DNA of 64,000 nucleotides from Heliocidaris erythrogramma (GCA_025617745.1 CM046868.1:17612615-17676614), one strand, 5' to 3'. Shown: positions 22,749 to 34,045, counted from the stretch's first letter. A program made the numbers and translations. Notes: a model not told the origin generated them from the letters alone.

Positions 22749-22887
22749 CATGGGCGCAAATCCAAACAGGAATTCTATTCAAGTGGGGCGGGGGGGGGGG
22801 GGGACACCCCATTGTTGCATCCAGGTGTGTCCCCCCCCCCCCCCCCCCCCCACTTGAATAGAATTCCTGTTTGGATTTGCGCCCATG
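22749..22887. mobile_element. 139-bp palindromic hAT-type MITE
   Basis: Perfect inverted ends starting CATGGGCGCAAATCCAAACA enclose a long G-run and a long C-run. An exact 8-bp duplication CTGTAGTG flanks it (22741-22748 and 22888-22895). An 8-bp duplication with CA-GGGCG-type ends is diagnostic of the hAT superfamily. The identical arms suggest a young insertion. Confidence 0.92.
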
Positions 22888-23040
22888 CTGTAGTGCATAC
22901 AGATTTATCTGTGACCAAACTGTGTTAAGATACCTCGGAGACATCATTCGGTAAAAAAAAATATTAAGTGTCACATGAATATAGTATTTCGTATCATCAA
23001 TACCATGGAAGTGTAAATTATCCATTATGTGTAGTCATAA

Positions 23041-25439
23041 TATCAAGCAGACAAAAATAATGTGATTCGATCTGTGAACACATTGGGCTATATATTGTTC
23101 TCATGCACGGAGTATTTACATTACCATCATTTTGAAAATGGAGACATCGTTCATCAAGGGTTGTAAAATACCACTGGGTTGGCGTCTGCCACTATTATTC
23201 TCCTTCAAACATGCAATAAATTGTTGAGATGACCCTAAACTATGGCATTTCTTCTATAAAGTAGGTCGGGACAGCCAAATCACTGATAATAAAAGTGATA
23301 ATAATTTTTAGAAAACAACCTTACTTATACATTTGAGCGCCACCAAGGAGGTTGCATTTACAGCCAATAGACTGAAATGTAAACCGTCTCACTGAGCTCA
23401 AACTTTCTTTTCTTGATCCTTCCATGAAAGCAGACTCGATATCCAAACATTATACCCACCAGTACCTATATTTTTCAAGAATGTGTGCCATGATCATTTC
23501 CTATCTGTGAAACAGATATTGTTGGCATTATTGTATATCACTTCCTAGTATAGAAAAGGGTATTGTTTACATGATAGTATGTCGAGTGTATGGACATGAC
23601 GGAGGTGTTGAAATAAAGTTTATTGGAAGAACCCGAGGCCACAGAGATGTCTAATATGACGGATTCGATCCAACTTTTAATCAAATTTACGAGCATCGGG
23701 TGACTAAAATCACGGGAGTCTACCTATACTCACAGTTTGGATACTTTACTCGAAAAATTGAAGAAATTGGCCTTATAAAGTTCAAAGGAAACAGAAAAGG
23801 GTCTCCACCTTTAGAATAAAATGAATTCGCAAAAAAAAAACCACGAAAAATACTGTTGGCATTATTGCATATCAGTTTTAAGTATGGAGAAGGGTATTGT
23901 TAGCATTATAGTATAGAGGCATTGACATAAACTTTGGTTGAATATTTTAGCGATAAACTTAATCAAAAGAGTTCAAAGAAAATAAGAGAGATAAGAACCT
24001 ATACGGAGATTATTTTGTTCCCCTCTCATAACAGAAGGGGTGGGGGGTGCGGGCGAGCTCCCATTCTCATGATTGTGAGTGGTTGCAAGGAGGTGTAAGA
24101 ATCTGCAAAACGAGACACTCTAACTTACATTTAAAACAAAATGTTTTTTAAAAGAGTGTATAAGCCTATGCACTGTTTCCCTTGACCCATTAAAAAAATA
24201 TATATTCCTGAACGTTATATTCGCTGTATTTGAAGTACGTGAAATTTGTTTCATATGAGGTTTGGTAGTTTGGAGCTGTTATTCTCTTTGACATCTGGCA
24301 TAGAATTACTCATGATTCGGGATCTTACTCAGTTTCGCCTTACACCACAAGTTATCGGGGAACGTGATTTGGAAACACAGGCTGAAGTCATCCAGCTTAA
24401 AATAGATCTGACGTAGGCCCGTCCCCTTTGAAGGTTCATAAAAATACAATTTGCAGTTGGTCTAACCCACCCAAAATTGTCTTCTGGCAAACGCGGAGTA
24501 TTTTCTGATTACACATAATTTTGTCCGCAAATGGCAAAAAAGGAAAAAAAAATGATGACAAATTGTTTGGTTGCTTGCTTGAAAATCTGTTCGAACATTT
24601 GTAGGAAAACATGAAAACCTGACCGACAATATTGTTTACACTTGTCTGCAAATTTGAAAGTCTGTGAACAATTTGATATTGCTTGTCGGTGAATATTTTT
24701 TGGTCTGAAGCTAACACCCCCTCCAATAAAAAGGATCTAAGAACGCCCCCTTCATTCATACCCCTCAAGTTCGGGGATGATTCCGCCTCCTGTTAATCAA
24801 TTTCTGGATACACCACTAGAAGAGGTCAGTAAAAAAAGTAAAAAGGTTCAATGAGATTGGTAAACTATGAAAATAATATTGGCATCGATCCGGTATACCC
24901 TTTCAAAATAGAGTTGGTATTTATACGGAGACTAATATCTGATCAAATTTCAGAGTGCGGGGATTAATATTACCCTACCTTGTTTTTCTCAGAACAGGTG
25001 AAAGTAAAATATTACCTACACATCTTTTGATAAACATGTGTAATAGGAATCTGGAAGGAATCTGGGAAATGTGACGAAAACCACCACGACGAGTGTAACG
25101 TTAGAGAGATAAGGGTTTTAATGAACGGTCGGGTAAGTCGCGTAAACTTGGCGGTTAAAAAAAAATAATAACAGAAAAAAACTATGATATCTTCAAACGG
25201 TAAAAAAAGGAAAAAAATCGTTTATCAAAAATCTCTACCGGCCTGTGCGTGGCTTAGATCTAGGCCAAGTTGGATTAAATTATTGGTGTTCTTTTAATAC
25301 CTTCTTTACTTCCTTTTAGCTTTTACCTTCGTTCCCGTCCGTGTGAGCCTTCGCCGCTTCGGGCCGCAGCGTGCAGGCCTGGCTTGGGTGCAGGCATTAG
25401 TTGCAGCAAGTGCGCAATACTCTACCCCTTTTCTGACTA
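23041..25439. other. long gene-less stretch
   Basis: No gene is supported. 24700-24830 contains C-rich sequence ending AATTTCTGGATACACCACTAG, which looks like a decayed hAT-type end. A GC-richer patch at 25330-25400 has no recognised function. Confidence 0.4.
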
Positions 25440-25665
25440 GATATTTTTCGTATGGATCTAGTTTTCAGACTAGATAGTTTTCGTTTGGATATACGATGTA
25501 TGGATATAGGACGTTTTTATGTGTCTTATATATTGATACGTCGTATCTCATTATGTCGTATATCGAAAAGATGCTAAAAGCTTCGTTTCGTACGATGATC
25601 CTATATTCATACGCCGTATATTTGTGTCTGAATGCTCTCATATTCATAAGTCGTATAAGTTAGCG
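25440..25665. repeat. ATACGTCGTAT-motif repeat
   Basis: Contains GATACGTCGTATC, ATGTCGTATATC, CATACGCCGTATA and TTGTGTCTGAATGCTCTCAT. The last block recurs in the 117-bp duplicated unit at 39781-40014, so the two loci belong to one repeat family. Confidence 0.65.
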
Positions 25666-25842
25666 GGACCTATAATTATAAACACAATGCGCAAAGCCCG
25701 CGCAATGTTCGTACTGCCCAAGGGAGAGACTCATACATATTCATGACTTCCCATAAAACCAGACAGTGTGCGAGGTCTGAATGCTGCCATCAGGCCCCTA
25801 AAGCTCCGCCATCTTGTCGGGGTCCATTAGAAGGCCCGATCA

Positions 25843-25945
25843 TAATAATAATAATAATATTCCGTTTTTTATAGCGCCTAATACATCGATGATGTCTCTA
25901 AGGCTTTACAGATATTTTATTACCCCGGTCATCGACTTTGCATAA
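25843..25945 (-). repeat. SINE 3' fragment with ATA tail
   Basis: ATA triplets, TTTTTTATAGCGCCTAATAC, CTCTAAGGCTTTACAG and TTTATTACCCCGGTCATCG match the tail side of the SINE at 35824-36183. The tRNA-like head is absent. Confidence 0.7.
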
Positions 25946-26873
25946 TTCTTGAGCGTAAATGCATGATTCGTTTTGTAAGATGCTCCCCGAGAGTAGCGTG
26001 TGTTTGTACGCGGTATGAAAACAAATTCGCACATCAGCTTAGAGCATGCACAGTAAGAAAGGTCAAATTCTCTAATATATGCATATAATTATGGTAATGT
26101 ATTCATCGCTTCAACGCAACAGATTCGGCGAATCAGCGACGGCAATTTCTAATTATGGGAGACGGGGCTCGGTCAATGCACTTTAATTGTAATCGATCTC
26201 CGAATCAAAAATCTGTCGCTTCGCAAATATGTAAAGAAATAAATAAAGCTAAAAAAATGTAAGCGGAGGGACCGAATTAAATCTAATCATGAATGCAGAA
26301 AAATATATGTGAAGTACTGGACACATCACCAGTGGCAAAAGTCTCTTTTCTTGTTGATATACTTAATACCGGTGAATGTATTCATTAAATATGCATTAAG
26401 TATAATGATAAATAAATACATTATAAATACATACATGCATAATGAAATAAAAACAAACAAAAGAAGTTATCTTTCGAAGTAAGATTTTTTACAGTGATGG
26501 TTTTCATAACATTAACAGGAAGAATAATCTTCATTTGGGGGGTGTGGGGTGGGGTCCTTTAGTTAATTGAGGTTTTTTCTTTAACCATTTTATTTAGTCT
26601 TAATGTACATGAAATTTTGTCTTTTATGTTGGCAATTAAATGAAATTGTACGTTTGTTCTTTTTTTTGAAGGGATTTTGTTTTTTCTTCAGTTGACAGGA
26701 ATAATCAAATTACCGGGAAGTAATTTGCATTTGTGAGTAAAATTTATATGTTGCCATTCCATTCCTTTGCCCAGCTTTCATGCCTGTAAGTCACCACTCG
26801 ATTACATGTCTTACAATACCATCCCCATCTACTTATGATTAACCATTCCAGTCAAAGCTTATTGTCAAGCAGG
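25946..26873. other. gene-less stretch
   Basis: No supported feature. Confidence 0.4.
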
Positions 26874-27289
26874 GGTGTCGCTAGAGAATTTTGAATGGGG
26901 AGAGGTACTAACCGTGCCCCCCCCCCCAAAAAAAAAAAAATTCCCACAAATTTTCAAGAATTAAAAAAGAAAATGGAAGTTTTTTAGTTTAGTTTTATAT
27001 ATTTGTTGACATGCCAAAATACAGAGTTTGAAAATTACAAATATTAAGGTGTATTACCCTCCCCCACCCCAGGGGTGCATCTAGTATTTTGTAAAAGATG
27101 GGGCACACATTGCAGAAAATACTCTGACAAGTTGAAAAAAAGGTCATTTCAAAGGGGGGGGGGGGGAGGGGTACAATCCTGAAGGTGTATACTTAAGGTA
27201 TGTCACTGTGTATCAAGGGGCAAGGGCTGCAAGTACCCCCTCAAATCTGCCACTGCCCCCTCCCACCCCACGCCCTCCAGCGATACCAC
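26874..27289. mobile_element. decayed hAT-like ends, probably two nested remnants
   Basis: Outer ends CAGGGGTGTCGCTAGAG (26874) and the inverse of CAGTGGTATCGCTGGAG (to 27289). Inner ends CAGGGGTGCATCTAG (27071) and the inverse of CAGTGGCAGATTTGAGG (to 27255). G- and C-runs are frequent. No matching 8-bp duplication is visible for either, so this is a moderate call based on end similarity alone. Confidence 0.5.
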
Positions 27290-27312
27290 TGATTTTACTC
27301 TCATTTTGTATC

Positions 27313-27380
27313 TTTGCGTGAAAGGTAAGCTAGAGTTACCTTTATATTTAAAGGTAACTCTAGCTTACCTTTCACGCAAA
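27313..27380. repeat. 68-bp perfect palindrome
   Basis: Two 32-nt arms (outer TTTGCGTGAAAGGTAAGCTA) are exact complements and enclose a 4-nt loop. There are no MITE-like ends or clear target duplication. Confidence 0.95.
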
Positions 27381-28035
27381 TTTTACATTTCACATTTCTA
27401 GTTGTGGAACCCCCCCCCCCCCCCCCCCTTGAATCCTCTAATATATAAAAGTATATCACATGAACATTATAACTGAAATGAGAATTTTGAATTTGACAAG
27501 CTCTAAAAACATGTAAATGTTTAAGGTAATTAGAGGACTTTTCATCTCCTTAACATAAAATAGATAAACTAAATCTTTCTTTTTTTTTCTTGTTGTCTAT
27601 TTAATAACAATAAATATCAATTCAAATAACAGTCTTAAAAAAAAAAGAATAATGAAAATCTTGAAATTGCACATCTCTGCAGAAGTCTAGTGGTAAGTGA
27701 AAATTTTCACATGACTTATATTATTTTTTTTCTCATCAGTTTTCAAGTAATTTCCATGACAACTGTTTCATTCTATTATACTGTTGCTGGTCACCAACAT
27801 AAATTAAATCTAGGTTTGGTTAAATTTCATTCAGCTGATCTGAAGGCACTAATTTTTTATGCTTTCAGCAAATGCAATATTCCAACAAAAATCCTCCCAA
27901 TCAAAAACCATTGTTAGGAATATCTGTATTGTTTTATTTTCAATGAATCCCCCAACTTCGTTACATGTATCCACTTGTGAGATTGCTGATTAATTAGGAC
28001 CTCACAAAAATACATATTGAGCTAGTATAATATTA
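27381..28035. other. gene-less stretch
   Basis: A long C-run lies at 27411-27428. Nothing else is supported. Confidence 0.4.
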
Positions 28036-28200
28036 AATTGAAAGTTCACCCTGATTATAAGTTGGTTTTATAAGAAGCAGAAAAATTAAAGAAACAGATC
28101 AGTGAAGGTTTGAGCAAAATACATTCAGACATAAGAAACTAGTTATGATTTTTTGAAGTTGAAATCAAAGATAAATTGGCAACTCCGTGTTGTATCTTGT
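28036..28200 (+). repeat. dispersed repeat, inverted relative to 12025-12200
   Basis: TTATAAGAAGCAGAAAAATT, GGTTTGAGCAAAATAC, AGTTATGATTTTTTGAAGTT and AAATTGGCAACTCCGTG match the copy at 12025-12200 in reverse complement. Confidence 0.7.
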
Positions 28201-29719
28201 GAGCTCCTCTCCCATTTGCCCTGTACCCCAAAAATCATCAATTTCCATTTTCTCTGAAGAAAATATTCAAACATACATGCACCTTAGATATACATGTATA
28301 ATCATTGCTTATACATTTTTTTTCACAAAAACTGTAGGAAAAAATTCTATTCCTTCATCAGAAACTAAGAAAATGGAATAGTCATAGTTTCATTGATAAT
28401 AATTAGTTTTATCAGGCAAATAAATTCCAATCCATTATTTGTAACAGGTAAAAATTCAATATTCATCCTTTATAAGTTTCATGGAAAGAAAAAGAAACAG
28501 CCGCAGCAACAAAACATTCTAGTGTGTTTTAAATTTTGAAGAGGGATCCCTAAACCAAGACCACCAATATTGGTGATAATGAGTCACCCTGTATAAATAT
28601 CAGAAATAAATAAATAATATGGCTATACACCAAACTGAAGTTTTGCCCAAAATACATTTGCCCCCCCCCCCCCAAAAAAAAAAAAGTTAACTTAGTCAGT
28701 TTAATTGACAAAATGGCATGAATTGAACCAAGTATATGATAATCGATCGAAGTCTTTTGAGAACGAAAACAAAGGCAGGCATGCAAGTGAAGTTGAACAG
28801 AGTCTTAACCCATCTTATCAAACATGGTTACTTTGAATTCGTCCCCAAGCACAGCTTTAGCCATATAGCTAAGTCTACTCAAGGTACTATTCTTCAGACT
28901 TCGGTTTATGGAATAAAATGTCAACGAATATTCTGAGTTCAAAACAATAAAACCTCGTGTTTCATTAACAAATTTATATCTGCACTAATTTCTGTCTGTT
29001 ACATAACTTATCAAAATCATCACACAGTCACACACTCAGTTTCCAAAGCTATTCTAACCGTACGTTAAATCCAAGACCAAGTTGGACTAATGGATACGCT
29101 TGTGTGCAGCATACAGATTAACAACATGAGGAAAAGTTTATGCAATAGTCTATCCTAATTCAAAGAGTTGACTAACGTTAGATCTAGATCTAGATCTACT
29201 TAGATCCAACATGTCTTGCTTGCATGCATTGAATTTTTGACGCTGCGAAATGGCCACCGCGCCGGTGGTAGTCCACCTACTGGACTGTATTAAATAATCC
29301 ACGCAGCAAGCAGACCAAGCGGACGTTGAGGGCGAGTGACTTACACAAATTTGTCCATCCTCAATACAGTCCAGCCAAACCTGCCATCTCCCCCGAATAA
29401 GCCAGTTCGGGGTTAGCGCATGGTACAAATGACCCCAAATATCCACAGATATTTTAGACATGGAGGGTCCCTTTATGTGCACTTCAGAAAAATAACTCTG
29501 GGAGTGATAGAGGTGCCTCATGAATAGCTTTTGTTTCCCCCTTTAAAAAGAATACTTCCACCTGGATATCATGGAATATGCACCATTAGTGCATAATTGA
29601 ATAATGATTACATGACAATCATGAGCACATATCGAATATTAGTATCAGTGGGTTTTAGAATTTGGTACAGATGACCTTTATCTGCTCAAGCTCAGATTGC
29701 ATCTCCGAAGTGGCTTATA
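28201..29719. other. gene-less stretch
   Basis: Several short frames on both strands lack any recognised domain. A (AGATCT)n-like run lies at 29180-29206. Confidence 0.4.
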
Positions 29720-29795
29720 GGGCGGTTTACGAGATGACGTCAACGCCCCTTACTTCCTAGTTACTGTTACTAACTCGGGCAAGCTTTGACCGATC

Positions 29796-29805
29796 GCCAT
29801 CTTGG
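29796..29805 (-). promoter_or_regulatory. YY1-like motif upstream of SAP ORF
   Basis: GCCATCTTGG, the core recognised by YY1-type factors and common at transcription starts of housekeeping genes and some retroelements. It lies about 85 bp before the ATG at 29890, a plausible promoter position. Confidence 0.45.
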
Positions 29806-29889
29806 ATTTTGCCCGATCACCATGAAAAGTCAATGCGAGTCTCTCCCTAGCTGTTATCGACGATAGTGACTATTTCATAATTTCTTACA

Positions 29890-30207
29890 ATGGCATCGAC
29901 TTCGAGTTGATCGTCAAGGAAGTCAGTGAAGGATTGGACAGTCAGAGATTTGACAGACTTCTTGAGACAAAGTGGTGTGAGTACGAGCGGGTATAATAAG
30001 GAAAAACTTGTCAAACTTGATACGGCTGTCGGTGACTTTGGATCTTCCGTGGACCCCGATCTCACCCAGGTAGATACCGCCGGTACGTTGCGGGAGAAAC
30101 TCTCGCGAGCCGGATGCCCGGACCCAACGAAACTGACAGAATATACGAGAGACTTCTCAGACATTCCTGTGTTTGGATTATTCCATATTTTCAACTACCG
30201 TATTTGA
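29890..30207 (+). pseudogene. SAP-domain protein, N-terminal fragment
   Basis: The ATG at 29890 (in CAATGG context) starts MASTSS, then a TGA stop at codon 7, then an open frame with VKDWTVRDLTDFLRQSG and VSTSGYNKEKLVKL. This is a helix-extended loop-helix SAP motif (two amphipathic helices, roughly residues 15-45), a module that binds AT-rich DNA or RNA. The following part (LREKLSRAGCPDPTKL, FSDIPVFGLFHIFN) is not a family I can name with certainty. A frameshift near 30200 moves the continuation (INRTDYDGKNSK) to another frame. From memory, invertebrate proteins with a similar N-terminus continue into zinc-finger and nuclease domains, but none is present here. The premature stop and frameshift make it a pseudogene. 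Confidence 0.6.
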
Positions 30208-30871
30208 TTATTAACAGAACAGACTATGACGGGAAAAACTCAAAGGTTATAAATCATGATTTGAGGATGTCTGTGATGATGTCATGTAATCACACTTTTC
30301 ACCTCTCAATAAGAAATGCTATACCGGTATGTAGCTTCAAAATATGTGTAACAAAGTTACATGTAGGCCTACAGTATAGATGGAAAGAAAGTTGACAGTT
30401 TCCCACATTGTCCCACTAATGTCTGTAATAACAAACGATACACATAAGAAAGTATGATGAATAACTACTTGAACATGCGATAGACACAAATAAAGTATGT
30501 AGGCCTATATGCTATACACCCCTCCCCGGTCACTCACATTTTGTACTCATCTATTGCCTCAAACTTTAAAATACAAACTAATTTCAGTAAAAATAAAGAG
30601 TTATGAAAAGTTATTTGTAATTCATATACTGCCGCCTCCCCCCCCCCCCCCCCCACCTTGACAGAAGGGAGTATGGGGCAATAGCAATAATAACTCATCC
30701 TTCCTTCTGACGGGGGGGGGGTAGATTTATACATATTTATTACTACGATCCACAAAATTGTAGACAGGAACATCCAGGGGAACATCAGGGGGAACATTCG
30801 GGGGAACTCTTGCATGTCTTGAATTTATTCTATTTGAACTGCCTGATGGCTCTTTGGACTCGGAGGCAGAG

Positions 30872-31418
30872 CTAGAGGCGGAGTTTCCAACAACCGCTTT
30901 CGGCGGAGACCGCAGAGGTTTTGTGGCAATTTGTCGCGCGCTCAAGCTCGGTGACTGCAGCGGGAATGGGGAGGGGATGTTCGATTGTCGGGCCGTTTCC
31001 TCCCACAAAATGCTTGGAACAGATGTAGGTATCCATAGTATGGGGCGCCAAGTGTAGCATGACTGATTGTGTTACGAAATCAATGATTTCGTAACGAAAT
31101 CACTTTGTGAAGTTGATTTCGTAACGAAATCAGTTTGTGAAGTTGATTTCGTTACGAAATCATTGATTTCGTAACACAATCAGTCATGCTACACTTGGCG
31201 CCCCATACCTTGGTGATTCGGTCTATTCCAAAGTCCTTTCGACCACACATTTTTATCCAGGTTGTACATTGATTTGTCCAAATATGTCTTTGGTTTGGGG
31301 CAAGGGATGAAAACACCGCCAGCATTTCGGGCCTTTTCCCAATATCGTGAATCGCTGTTGCACGTTCCATATAAACACTAACCGCAATGTTTTCCTCCCA
31401 TTTTGCGGAAACTGTGGA
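30872..31418 (-). pseudogene. THAP-domain protein fragment, split by a MITE
   Basis: Minus-strand frames give AVFSSLAPNQRHIWTNQC, IKMCGRKDFGIDRITK (ending near 31208), then after a 165-bp palindromic insertion DTYICSKHFVGGNGPTIEH and PLPIPAAVTELERA. The C-x2-H (CSKH) followed by F-V-G-G matches the second half of the C2CH zinc-coordinating THAP fold; the first cysteine pair is not seen in an intact frame. The frame ends near 30872; another minus frame continues with a Ser/Pro-rich stretch (30727-31008, repeated VPPDVP units). The protein would have bound DNA in the nucleus, either as a transposase or a derived regulator. The insertion and frame breaks make it non-functional. Confidence 0.65.
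31041..31205. mobile_element. 165-bp palindromic MITE inside the THAP sequence
   Basis: Ends TGGGGCGCCAAGTGTAGCAT are exactly inverted over more than 60 bp and flanked by TA (31039-31040, 31206-31207). The interior repeats GATTTCGTAACGAAATC palindromes and a GTGAAGTT unit. It separates RITK from DTYICSKHF, so it landed in coding sequence. Confidence 0.92.
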
Positions 31419-31685
31419 GAAAAATCCTCTTTTGGCGTACTCTCTCATGTGAAATTAAACCTTGATTTAGATCTACGGTGTGCGATGTGATGTAGAATTG
31501 ATTTTCTTTCAAGTATTGATGAGATAAGCTTTGATGCGACGCACTCTATCGGTACTCTACACGTACTTCTATAGATGGGACTGATAGAGCAGCCCCCAGC
31601 AGTCGACGTCGACAGTTCCTTTGTCCGAGGTTGCGGGCCGTGTGCAAAATTAAATGTCTGTGCATATACTAAGTAAACCGCCCTA

Positions 31686-32042
31686 TTTCAGGGGGGAACT
31701 CTCACCGTCGGGCTCCGCCTATACGATTGTGAAAGCTCCGCTGATTAGCTTATTGCAAATGTCAATCAAGCTCAAAACAAATCGTGGCCGATTAAGTTAT
31801 AGTCTAAATTCAAGGCTTTACAATTTATTATAAGTTTAATCCAAAATAGATTTTGACATTATTTCTTTAAATTAGTTTAAAAACCGCAGTGAATATTGAA
31901 TATATATTTGAATGAATCAAATCCATGTTGAATTTAATTGTGTAGCTCCATTGTAGACATTTTGAATACGAAACAAATAAAATCTCGCATGTACGTAAGA
32001 CTATAAATGTTACGCAAACTTAACCGCTAGCGTACACGTGCA
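31686..32042. other. gene-less stretch
   Basis: No supported feature. Confidence 0.4.
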
Positions 32043-32269
32043 TTGTTTTCTTTCGCTAACATCGCGATCCCGGGCGCATGTGATCAGCTGTTTCTCGCAA
32101 TGCATATTCATTACGGAGCGGTTACGTATGAACATCAATTAGATGATGTCATACTACATTATCTCGCTCGTTCTGGCAGGGTATTCTGGACGATTTTTTT
32201 CGGGGAGTACAGATTAGTGGAGTCGCGCGATCAGCGCCTTGGCGCGGTGAGTGGAGTATGTGAATCAAT

Positions 32270-32366
32270 GGCGTGTGAGTGTGTGGGGGAAGCGGACGAT
32301 TACGAATTAAAATCGGCCAGTATCTGGACTACGCCGGTGGCTGAAACTGACCCGGGATTGCCTGGG
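32270..32366 (+). CDS. candidate first coding exon, unknown protein
   Basis: An ATG in good context (CAATGG) begins MACECVGEADDYELKSASIW and runs to a PGLP-coding end next to GGTAGCT, a possible donor. The frame is open upstream to 32043 as well. The surrounding 32040-32400 is rich in CpG compared with the neighbourhood, as expected for a 5' exon and promoter of an active gene. No domain is recognised and no second exon was found before the repeats and LINE to the right. It may equally be chance or part of a repeat. Confidence 0.25.
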
Positions 32367-32400
32367 TAGCTTTCATGAGCCGCAGCGTGTGAGGACAGCC

Positions 32401-33099
32401 ATCACCGTGTAAAACTAACTCTCGACGATAAATTTAGAACTGTAATTCCGAGAGAAAATTGTTTCAGTTCTTTTTCAACACAACTCTTGTCAATCCTTTT
32501 AAAATGTTGAGAAATTATTATAGATCACCTAGCATAGTACAACTTATTGTTATTATAAACTAAATATACGAAATTTACTCGCAATTTGAGCTCTACTCAC
32601 CTTGTACTTTTGAACCAACATCTCTCATTTCGTGCGGGTGACGTCATTGCATATAATCTGCATTTTTAATAGGTCTTCAAGTTGAGGTCAAGTAAATTTT
32701 AATCGATACTATCGAATATTGTACATATTCATGACCTAGCATGCAATCAAAGTTTCACAATAAATTGACACGCGCAAGAAATATGAATAATGCAACGCCT
32801 ATTATCGATATCACGGCGATAACGGGTGCTTATCTTCCCTTCAAATGAACCGAAAGAGGCCAGGCCTAATGCCATTCGCGTAATGATTTCCGCGCGTGCT
32901 GCTTTCCGTCTAGCAACAAGATGGCGGCCTAACATGTTCCTTTTATGCCCTATGGGCTGATAAATCCAACATGTCACATTTCCGTTAGCATCGTAATGCA
33001 CTTTCGGACAATAAAAGTAGTGTTTTACATCAACTTTCGTTCAGATGGGAAGTGGCGTTTTAATCATCATCTTATAAGTGATTATCAGAACATGTGCGA
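32401..33099. other. gene-less stretch with a YY1-like site
   Basis: Contains a TGACGTCA site at 32639-32646 and the YY1-like motif listed at 32917. No coding sequence is supported. Confidence 0.4.
32917..32929 (+). promoter_or_regulatory. YY1-like motif CAAGATGGCGGCC
   Basis: A perfect match to the CAAGATGGCGGC core that in animals often sits just downstream of transcription starts. No gene could be tied to it. Confidence 0.4.
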
Positions 33100-33720
33100 T
33101 ATCGTCGTCGTGGGGGGGGGGGGGGGCACTCACATATAATGTCACACATGTATGTGCCGCTGTGACGTCCCCCATTTTCAACCTTTTCGGGCCGCTCCCA
33201 TGATATGCGATTTTCACTAACCGCACCTCGATTGGCTTCCGACTCGCTCCCTAGGTATGAGAAAACAACGCGCACAGCCCATTGTCCGGGAACGGTCGCT
33301 CCCTAGCCTCCCAGGCCAGCGCAGCGGGGGAGCTGGGCGGCCTAGTGCCCCCAGTGCTAGCGGCGGCTCAGCGAGATCAATCTGCATGCGACATCGAGTT
33401 CTGAATTCAGTGCAGTGGCATGTATACATGTACAGTGTTAAAAACAGCGCTGCGACCGCTGACTCAGCTCAGCACATGCACCGCATGTGTACGGTGAGTA
33501 GTGAGATCGGGAGCAGCTAAAATTAGCTCTGCCCATGAGCCCTTTCGCTCCTTAGACCCTCAAAAATGAGCTTCCTCAATTAACCATTTAGCACCTTAGC
33601 CCCCTGTTTTGAGATTGGCAGAGGCACACCCACATCCTAAAAAAGGTTGAGTGCCCTGGTGGGGCCGTGCCCTCAGTCACTAGTTTCACTTCTACTAGAA
33701 ATTTGGGGAGCCCTATGTCT
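33100..33720. repeat. GC-richer interspersed repeat
   Basis: Starts with a G-run and CACTCACATATAATG, contains GTGCCGCTGTGACGTCCCCC and TTTTCGGGCCGCTCCCA, and ends with AGTGCCCTGGTGGGGCCGTG. The composition differs sharply from the AT-rich neighbours. It resembles a transposon-derived repeat, but I cannot name the family. Confidence 0.45.
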
Positions 33721-34045
33721 GCGCACCTAAGGTTTTGACCTAAAAATGAACAAGAATTTCTTTAATATCCTCTAAAGCTTTATTTTATTTTATTCCTGAT
33801 ATTCTAAAGAGTAAGTTTGAAAAAAATCTCATCAAAATTAGAGCAAGAACAATGCCATTTTCACAAGAAACGGTGACCGTGTCATTTCAACATTGAAAAA
33901 AAAATGGTGCCCATGTCTGCCCACTCATTCATTTTACACGCAGTTCGGGAGTTTTGACGTGAAGGACAACATTTTGAGGCTGGTGAATAAAATGTCTGAA
34001 ATAAGACCGTTTTTTAATTTTTTTGACTCGTTTTTTTGCATGAAA

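Larger units (their letters stand above)
22320..23040. repeat. tandem array of about 145-bp units broken by two MITEs
   Basis: CTGTGTTACAGATACC followed by GGAACATTCTG or AGAACATTCTG and GTAA begins units at 22337 and 22481. A more diverged unit starts with CTGTGTTAAGATACC at 22919. Subtracting the two MITEs (22548-22707 and 22749-22887) restores a spacing similar to the first. Confidence 0.75.
29720..31683. mobile_element. TIR element with convergent SAP and THAP gene starts
   Basis: GGGCGGTTTAC at the left is exactly inverted at the right, with TA at 29718-29719 and 31684-31685. On the plus strand near the left end is the beginning of a SAP-domain gene (29890-30207). On the minus strand near the right end is part of a THAP-domain gene (30872-31418). 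Both point toward the middle. THAP domains are DNA-binding modules found in P-element and related transposases and in domesticated relatives. The middle of the element probably suffered a large deletion, since both frames end after their N-terminal parts. The superfamily is not clear: TA flanks do not fit P elements (8-bp) or Kolobok (TTAA). Confidence 0.65.
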
